Source of the DNA: RSA11 sp965652565
GTDB taxonomy: Bacteria; Actinomycetota; Thermoleophilia; Solirubrobacterales; 70-9
Direction of reading: 5' to 3'
Assembly (NCBI GenBank): GCA_965652565.1
Contig: CBFGWL010000058.1
Location: forward strand, 1 to 19,629
DNA length: 19,629 nt
Shown here: positions 15,166 to 19,629 of the stretch, in pieces
Layout of the letters: each line of letters begins with the position of its first letter
Position numbering within the stretch: the first letter of the stretch is position 1
The notes under the pieces: model-generated
The model's input: only the letters and a program-made list of their open reading frames with translations
Databases searched by the model: none
What the model was told of the DNA's origin: nothing
Program-made: the position numbers and the translations under genes

Positions 15166-15928
15166 CTGCGTTCGTCTCCACTTCCGGCGCGTCCGCGCCC
15201 CCTGCCAGCGTGCGCTTGCGGATGTCCTTGTCGGGGAGGGGGTCCTCACCGCGGCGCAGCCGGTCGATCACGGTCTCCACATCGTCTGGGCCGAGCGGGC
15301 CGTAATAGTGCTCGTTGATGGAGGCCATCGGCGCGATGTCGCAGGCGCCGAGGCACTCGAAGCCCTTCACGAAGAACTCCCCGTCGGGCGAGTTGGCGCC
15401 GTCGTGCTCGGCCTCGTGCGGATCGGCGCCCGTCGCCTCGCAGAAGCGCTGCAGCAGATCGTCGGCGCCGCGCATCCAGCACGAGATGTTGTGGCAGACG
15501 AGGATGCGGTTGCGGCCCGCCGGGGTGAGGCGGAACAGGTCGTAGAAGCTTGCCACCGACTGCAGGTAGGCCGGCGTGAGGCCCATCACCGCGGCGGCCT
15601 GGCGGATGCCCTCGGGGGAGCACCAGCCGTAGTGGCGCTGGACCGCCCAGAGAGCCGGGATCGAGGCGGAGCGCAGCTGCGGGTAGCGGCCCATCGCCTC
15701 CTCGATCTTCTCGCGGAGCTCTGGCGGCACGTCGACCTCGTGCAGCTCCGGAACGCGCTCGGCGTCCTCGGGCGACATCGAGGCGATCAGCGCCTGGCGC
15801 TCGGCCGCGGTGAGCTCGTCGGTCGGGCGCATGGGGCCGGAGGTGCCGTGCTCGCTGGTGGCCGGGCCCTGCTCCAGCGCCGGGTCGATGGCCGGCATCT
15901 CGTCGCCTTGACGCTCGTCGCTGCTCAT
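15158..15928 (-). CDS. nuoE: NADH-quinone oxidoreductase subunit E (NuoE)
   Basis: 24-kDa-type subunit with a thioredoxin-like fold holding [2Fe-2S] cluster N1a next to NuoF. 256 residues, longer than the roughly 160-180 of many bacterial forms, because of a 65-residue acidic N-terminal region and about 30 residues at the C-terminus. Ligands: C145-x4-C150 (CHNISC) and C192-x3-C196 (CLGAC). The helical bundle with YPQLRSASIPALWAVQRHYGW (81-101) and the VASFYDLFRLTPAGRNRILVC strand are typical. Start at ATG 15928, overlapping the nuoD stop as ATGA. Downstream in-frame methionines (residues 11, 33 and 51) could shorten the extension. Confidence 0.95.
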   Translation of the reverse strand: MSSDERQGDEMPAIDPALEQGPATSEHGTSGPMRPTDELTAAERQALIASMSPEDAERVPELHEVDVPPELREKIEEAMGRYPQLRSASIPALWAVQRHYGWCSPEGIRQAAAVMGLTPAYLQSVASFYDLFRLTPAGRNRILVCHNISCWMRGADDLLQRFCEATGADPHEAEHDGANSPDGEFFVKGFECLGACDIAPMASINEHYYGPLGPDDVETVIDRLRRGEDPLPDKDIRKRTLAGGADAPEVETNADV

Positions 15929-17211
15929 CGGTCGATACCTCCGAGGATCGGATCGAGCATCGCCAGGCTCATGATCAGGTCGGCCACGTACTCGTCGACG
16001 CACATGTCGCGCAGCGCCTGCAGGTTCACGAACGAGGGATCGCGGAAGTGCACGCGCGCCGGCCTCGCCGAGCCGTCGGCGAGGATGAAGCAGCCGAGCT
16101 CGCCGCGTGGCGACTCGATCGGGTAGTAGGCCTCGCCCGGCGGGACGCGGAACCCCTCCGTGACGAGCTTGAAGTGGTGGATCAGCGCCTCCATCGAGGT
16201 GCCGAGCTCGTGGCGCGGCGGAAGCACGATCTTGCGGTCGTCGGCGATCCAGGGGCCCTCGGGCAGACCGTCGAGCGCCTGCTCGATGATCTTCACCGAC
16301 TCGCGCATCTCCTGGATGCGCACGATGAAGCGGTCCCACCCGTCGCCGACCGTGCCCACCGGGATCTTGAAGTCGAAGTCGCCGTAGGCGAGGTACGGGT
16401 CGACCTTGCGCAGATCCCAGGGCTCGCCGGCGGCGCGCAGCAGCGGGCCGGTGACGCCAAGCTCGAGCAGCCGCTCGCGCGAGACGATGCCGACGTCCTT
16501 CGTGCGCTGCAGGAAGATCTCGTTGTTCGTGAGCAGCGCCTCGTACTGGTCGATGCGGCTCGGGAACTCCTTGCAGAAGGCGCGCACCTTCTGCTCGAAG
16601 CCGACCGGGATGTCCTCGAAGACGCCGCCGACCTGGAAGTAGCGCGTGTGCATGCGCTGGCCAGTCGACATCTCGAAGATGTCGAGGATGCGGTCACGGT
16701 CGCGGAAGCAGTAGAAGAACATCGACATCGCGCCGAGGTCGAGCGCGGAGGTGCCGAGCCAGACCAGGTGCGAGTGCAGGCGGTTGAGCTCCAGGTGCAG
16801 CGTGCGCAGGTACTTGGCGCGCGGCGGGATCTCGAGCTCGAGCAGCGTCTCGACGCAGCCGCAGAAGGCCTGCATGTTGAAGAAGTACGAGAGGTAGTCC
16901 ATCCGCTCGACGAACGGGATGGCCTTCCAGTAGCTCTTCTCCTCGCAGTTCTTCTCGATCCCGGTGTGCACGTAGCCGATGATCGGCTTGAGGTCGCGGA
17001 CGACCTCGCCCTCGAGCGCCACCATCAGCCGCAGCACGCCGTGCGTGGCCGGGTGGTGCGGCCCGAGGTTGACCGTCATCAGCTCCTGCTCGATATCGAC
17101 GGAGTCGCCCGCCGAGGTGCGCTCGACGGGCGAGGTGCCGATGACCTCAGCCGACGTCCGGGCAACGACGTCGCCGCCGTGAGCGGGCGCTGACCGTCCG
17201 CCGCCGCTCAC
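15925..17211 (-). CDS. nuoD: NADH-quinone oxidoreductase subunit D (NuoD)
   Basis: 49-kDa-type subunit, related to the large subunit of NiFe hydrogenases, that forms the quinone-reduction site with NuoB. 428 residues. NLGPHHPATHGVLRL at 48-62 carries H57, and RMDYLS carries Y106. Their 49-residue spacing equals that of the quinone-binding His/Tyr pair known from Thermus (His38/Tyr87), so the site looks functional. The C-terminus DPILGGIDR is the family ending. Start chosen: GTG at 17211, which forms a GTGA overlap with the nuoC stop. The first 44 residues (to the Met of MTVNLGPHH) are poorly conserved in type, and that Met is an alternative start. Frame opening further upstream is a shadow of nuoC. 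Confidence 0.96.
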   Translation of the reverse strand: MSGGGRSAPAHGGDVVARTSAEVIGTSPVERTSAGDSVDIEQELMTVNLGPHHPATHGVLRLMVALEGEVVRDLKPIIGYVHTGIEKNCEEKSYWKAIPFVERMDYLSYFFNMQAFCGCVETLLELEIPPRAKYLRTLHLELNRLHSHLVWLGTSALDLGAMSMFFYCFRDRDRILDIFEMSTGQRMHTRYFQVGGVFEDIPVGFEQKVRAFCKEFPSRIDQYEALLTNNEIFLQRTKDVGIVSRERLLELGVTGPLLRAAGEPWDLRKVDPYLAYGDFDFKIPVGTVGDGWDRFIVRIQEMRESVKIIEQALDGLPEGPWIADDRKIVLPPRHELGTSMEALIHHFKLVTEGFRVPPGEAYYPIESPRGELGCFILADGSARPARVHFRDPSFVNLQALRDMCVDEYVADLIMSLAMLDPILGGIDR

Positions 17212-17768
17212 TGGGTCCACCCCGGCACTTCGCGCTCGTTGTTGGTGAAGATCACGGGCTCGCCGCCGATCGGGAAGTCGCGGCGCTGCGGCCAGCCGAC
17301 GTAGTCCTCGGGCATGAGGATGCGGCGCAGGTCCGGGTGGCCGCGGAAGACGATCCCGAACATGTCGTAGACCTCGCGCTCCTGGTGGTTGGCGGTCGGC
17401 CACTCGTCGGTGATGCTCGGCACCTCGGGGAGCGCCTCCTCCCCATCGGCGCTGGACTCGCCGTTCTGGGCCGCCGGGTCGTGGACGGCCGCGCGCACGC
17501 GGATGCGCTCGACGCGCTCGCGGTTGAGCAGTTCGTAATGGACCCCGAAGCGCGGCACCGCCGGCAGGTAGTCGACGCCGTGGACGCTCGCCAGGAACGT
17601 GTACTCCTGGCCGGGGGTGTCGCGCAGCCAGGCGAGGATCTCGCGGATGTGCTCGGGTTCGGCGATCAAGCAGGCCTGGCCGTGCTCGTGGTAGGTCGCC
17701 AGGATCGCGCCCGGATGGCGATCGTTGATCTCCCCTGCGATGAGTTCGAGTCCTGCTGCGTCGGGCAT
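17208..17768 (-). CDS. nuoC: NADH-quinone oxidoreductase subunit C (NuoC)
   Basis: 30-kDa-type subunit of the connecting module of complex I; it binds no cofactor but braces NuoD and NuoB. 186 residues. The family signature EREVYDMFGIVFRGHPDLR occupies 130-148 with every key residue (E-R-E, D135, H144, R148). RRILMPEDYVGWPQRRDFP follows at 148-166. An acidic, low-complexity insert at about 97-118 (DPAAQNGESSADGEEALPEV) lengthens the loop before the signature. The start is ATG 17768, with GGAGG (17778-17782 on the plus strand) nine bases before it, the clearest ribosome site in the operon. It lies 23 bases after nuoB. NuoC is not fused to NuoD here, unlike in E. coli. Confidence 0.96.
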   Translation of the reverse strand: MPDAAGLELIAGEINDRHPGAILATYHEHGQACLIAEPEHIREILAWLRDTPGQEYTFLASVHGVDYLPAVPRFGVHYELLNRERVERIRVRAAVHDPAAQNGESSADGEEALPEVPSITDEWPTANHQEREVYDMFGIVFRGHPDLRRILMPEDYVGWPQRRDFPIGGEPVIFTNNEREVPGWTQ

Positions 17769-17791
17769 CCCGCCTGTCCTCCGCGCTCTCC

Positions 17792-18610
17792 TTAGAGGAA
17801 CCTGCCGCGGTCGCGTTCCGCGCGATCGGTTACCGCTTCCGTCCGCTCCTGCGGCGGACCGATGACGTCCACCTCCCCGCCGGGCTCGCCCGAGACCGGG
17901 ACGCCGGCCTGCTTTGCGGCCTCGTGGGCGGCCGCGTAGGCGTCGCGCGCCTCGTCGGTGATCACGCCGAGCTCGCGCGCCCACTCCTCGGTGCCGTGCG
18001 CGTTGTAGCGCGTGCGCCAGCCCGGATCGGGGTTGCCCTGGATCATCCGCTGGAGCTTGTTGAAGCCGTAGAGCACCGCCTCGGGGCGCGGCGGGCAGCC
18101 GGGGACGTGGATGTCGACCGGCAGGAACTTGTCGGCGCCCTGCACCACGGCGTAGTTGGCGAACATCCCGCCCGACGAGGAGCAGGCGCCCATCGACATC
18201 ACCCACCTGGGCTCGAGCATCTGGTCGTAGAGGCGGCGGACGACCGGCGCCATCTTGATCGAGACGCGGCCCGAGAGGATCAGCAGGTCCGCCTGGCGCG
18301 GCGAGGCGCGCATGGCCTCGGCGCCGAAGCGGGCGATGTCGTAGCGCGGCGAGACGATCGACATCATCTCGATCGCGCAACAGGCGAGGCCGAAGGTGGC
18401 GGGGAAGACCGCGTTCGAGCGGCCCCAGTTCAGGACCTTGTCGAGGCGGGTCGTGAACGTCTGCTCGGAAACGAGCTGCTCGATCTCCTCCTCGGAGAGC
18501 TCACCGCGCAGCAGATCACGAGCGCGAAGCTGGCGGACGCGCAGGTTCGACGGCGCGTCCGGCTCATCGAGCGGGAGGGCCGAGCGGATTTTCTCGCGCT
18601 TTATCTCCAA
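17792..18610 (-). CDS. nuoB: NADH-quinone oxidoreductase subunit B (NuoB)
   Basis: Holds the last cluster, N2, which hands electrons to quinone. Start chosen: TTG at 18610, because AAGGGG lies nine bases before it; an in-frame GTG at 18631 would add seven residues (MAKGCAR), overlap nuoA by 31 bases and lacks a ribosome site. From the TTG the protein has 272 residues. N2 ligands are the tandem C77-C78 (GLACCAIEM), C143 (GACSSSGG) and C172 (VPGCPPRPEA). About 50 N-terminal residues before the core and about 75 after the usual FNKLQRMI end make it longer than the typical 160-220. The tail is acidic and probably disordered in its last third. It follows nuoA with a 10-base overlap. Confidence 0.94.
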   Translation of the reverse strand: MEIKREKIRSALPLDEPDAPSNLRVRQLRARDLLRGELSEEEIEQLVSEQTFTTRLDKVLNWGRSNAVFPATFGLACCAIEMMSIVSPRYDIARFGAEAMRASPRQADLLILSGRVSIKMAPVVRRLYDQMLEPRWVMSMGACSSSGGMFANYAVVQGADKFLPVDIHVPGCPPRPEAVLYGFNKLQRMIQGNPDPGWRTRYNAHGTEEWARELGVITDEARDAYAAAHEAAKQAGVPVSGEPGGEVDVIGPPQERTEAVTDRAERDRGRFL

Positions 18611-18960
18611 TCGAGCGCACCCCTTCGCCACACGTAGATCAGGGCAACCAGAAGCAGCGCCACGAAGACCAGGATCTCAGCGAGGACGAAGACCGAGTCG
18701 GCGCTGTTGAGGATCACACCGACCGGATAGAGGAACACGACCTCGATATCGAAGAGGATGAAGAGCATCGCGACCATGTAGAACGACACGCCCCACCGGA
18801 ATGTCCGCGAGAATTCCGAGGGCAGGCCGGACTCGTAGGGGTCACCCTTCACCCTGCCGCCGCCTTTCGGGCCAAGGAGCGAATTGACCATCACGAGCGC
18901 CGTTCCGATGATCGCTCCGAGGCCGATGAAGACGAGAGCTGGGATATAGCTGCGAAGCAC
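18601..18960 (-). CDS. nuoA: NADH-quinone oxidoreductase subunit A (NuoA)
   Basis: Small membrane subunit of complex I with three helices (about 7-29, 59-80 and 88-110), next to NuoH. 119 residues. The loop between helices one and two has DPYESGLPSEFSRTF, the conserved YE-S-G cysteine-loop region; here the usual cysteine of the family's YECG motif is replaced by serine. FILFDIEVVFLYP in helix two carries the conserved Asp and Glu residues. The start is GTG at 18960, with no Shine-Dalgarno site. A possible -10 lies close upstream, so the mRNA may be nearly leaderless. It is the first gene of the nuoA-I operon. Confidence 0.95.
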   Translation of the reverse strand: MLRSYIPALVFIGLGAIIGTALVMVNSLLGPKGGGRVKGDPYESGLPSEFSRTFRWGVSFYMVAMLFILFDIEVVFLYPVGVILNSADSVFVLAEILVFVALLLVALIYVWRRGALDWR

Positions 18961-18972
18961 TGCGCGGCTAAC

Positions 18973-19001
18973 GATATAGGGCGCTTGTGCGCCGATGCCA
19001 C
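18973..19001 (-). promoter_or_regulatory. Candidate promoter of the nuoA-I operon
   Basis: On the minus strand, GTGGCA (19001-18996, four of six to TTGACA) and TATATC (18978-18973, four of six to TATAAT) are separated by 17 bases. Transcription would start near 18966, six bases before the nuoA GTG. That agrees with the absence of a ribosome site and suggests a nearly leaderless message. The 90-base gap 18961-19050 is lower in GC than its surroundings and must hold the promoters of both divergent genes; I could not pick one for the plus-strand gene. Confidence 0.35.
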
Positions 19002-19050
19002 ATAGTGTTTTTCCGCATCAGAATGCCAATTCCGACCAAATGACCAGGGT

Positions 19051-19485
19051 ATGGACAAAGTCCATTTGATCGTCGGCGTCGCGGTGCTTGCGACCAACCT
19101 CGGCGCGGGCCTTTGGGGCGGGCTCGCCTGGCTGCGCCAGCAGCCGTCCGAGGGCTTCTGGTACCTGCTCCGCGTGGCGCAGGCGACGGTGGTCGTGCAG
19201 GTGCTTTTGGGCGCGATCCTGCTCCTCCTCGGCCGCGAGGCGGGCGACGGCCTGCACTACCTGTACGGCGTCCTGCCCGTGGTGGTCTCGATGCTCGCGG
19301 AGGGCGCCCGCGCCGGCGCGGGGGCGCGCGAGCTGGAGGGGATCGACTTCGAGGCGCTGCCGCGCGAGCGCCAGCGCCTGATCGCGCTCGCGATCTTCCG
19401 GCGCGAGACGGGGATCATGGCCGTCTCGGCGCTCGTCGTCTTCGGCCTCGCGCTGCGCGCGGCGGGGACGCAGGGGCTGTTCTAG
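19051..19485 (+). CDS. Small four-helix membrane protein, function unknown
   Basis: 144 residues, starting at ATG 19051. Four hydrophobic segments are seen (about 3-27, 42-60, 69-86 and 119-137), with an amphipathic charged stretch at 88-118 that would lie at the membrane face. The second helix is followed by GDGLHYLYGVLPVVVSMLAEGAR, which holds a His and two Tyr at a helix start; H5 lies in the first helix. Two membrane histidines would allow haem or metal binding, but nothing proves it. I do not recognise a family. It is divergent from nuoA across 90 bases, so it may be controlled together with complex I. No clear ribosome site is seen. The 144 bases after its stop hold only GC-rich repeats and the palindromic motif at 19587-19629. 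Confidence 0.72.
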   Translation: MDKVHLIVGVAVLATNLGAGLWGGLAWLRQQPSEGFWYLLRVAQATVVVQVLLGAILLLLGREAGDGLHYLYGVLPVVVSMLAEGARAGAGARELEGIDFEALPRERQRLIALAIFRRETGIMAVSALVVFGLALRAAGTQGLF

Positions 19486-19586
19486 GGCGCCCGGGGCCTC
19501 TGGGCGGGCGCGCGGGCCTGTGGGCGCGTTGTCCGTGGTCCCGGCCGTCGTGGCGGCGGGGCCGGCCGGTGCGGCGGCGGGGCCCC

Positions 19587-19629
19587 CACGAGATCACGAT
19601 TGTGTTGGTTGATCCCACACAATCACGAA
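19587..19629. repeat. Palindromic intergenic motif related to the repeats at 613-760
   Basis: GATTGTGT (19598-19605) and ACACAATC (19617-19624) form a perfect 8-bp inverted repeat with an 11-base loop containing GATCC. ATCACGA is repeated directly at 19593-19599 and 19622-19628. The reverse complement of 19587-19604 matches 663-680 at 15 of 18 positions (shared core GATCTCGTG after CACAA). The element reaches the window edge and may be cut. It interrupts a very GC-rich stretch with a local AT-rich palindrome. It is probably a dispersed intergenic repeat; function unknown. Confidence 0.5.

Noticed and set aside
11567..15318. Two very long plus-strand open frames (11567-14158 and 13849-15318) opposite nuoG and nuoF
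   Set aside because: The minus strand carries unmistakable NuoG and NuoF with all cluster ligands; the plus-strand products are Arg/Ala/Leu-rich with no recognisable domain.
19486..19586. GC-rich repeats after the last gene, considered as a terminator
   Set aside because: Many overlapping G- and C-tracts allow several weak stems, but no single strong stem-loop or T-run stands out.

Overview
The window is very GC-rich, and long open frames run antisense to the real genes, as expected from a strong third-position G/C bias. The gene content is chromosomal and housekeeping: complex I, Lon, MsrB, and a NarL-type two-component pair. A NuoG with all extra iron-sulfur ligands, a DevS-like GAF histidine kinase and the GC content together suggest a high-GC actinobacterium. 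A deep lineage such as Thermoleophilia is possible, but that placement is inference; no rRNA or tRNA is present to test it.

Layout. 1-553 (-) is the N-terminal part of a Lon protease cut by the window edge, with a perfect palindrome just upstream. 554-906 is a gene-free stretch holding that palindrome and an array of hairpin-forming repeats. 907-3074 (+) is a major-facilitator transporter with an unusual C-terminal winged-helix-like tail, overlapped by a small zinc-ribbon-like protein. 3109-3426 (-) is a small unknown protein. 3580-4839 (+) is an extended-SDR or thioester-reductase-like protein. 4845-6691 (-) is a two-gene operon: a flippase-like membrane protein, then a metallo-beta-lactamase-fold hydrolase. 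6726-8438 (+) and 8454-9158 (-) are a GAF-GAF histidine kinase and a LuxR-type response regulator placed tail to tail. 9325-9732 (+) is msrB. 9783-18960 (-) is one tightly packed operon, nuoABCDEFGHI. 19051-19485 (+) is a small membrane protein divergent from nuoA.

How the genes work together. nuoA-nuoI encode the complete NADH-input module (EFG), the quinone-reducing connecting module (BCDI), and the membrane subunits A and H that join the arms. Most junctions overlap by 1-10 bases, which suggests translational coupling. The antiporter-like proton-pumping subunits J, K, L, M and N are not downstream: nuoI is followed at once by convergent msrB. They must lie elsewhere if a full 14-subunit complex I is made. 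The kinase/regulator pair is a plausible oxygen or redox sensing system, because its first GAF domain keeps both residues that form the haem pocket of mycobacterial DevS.

I found no defence island, CRISPR array, transposase, prophage or biosynthetic cluster. The least explained features are the structured repeats in the first intergenic region with a related motif at the far right end, the transporter fused to a winged-helix-like domain, the palindrome before lon, and the split nuo operon.
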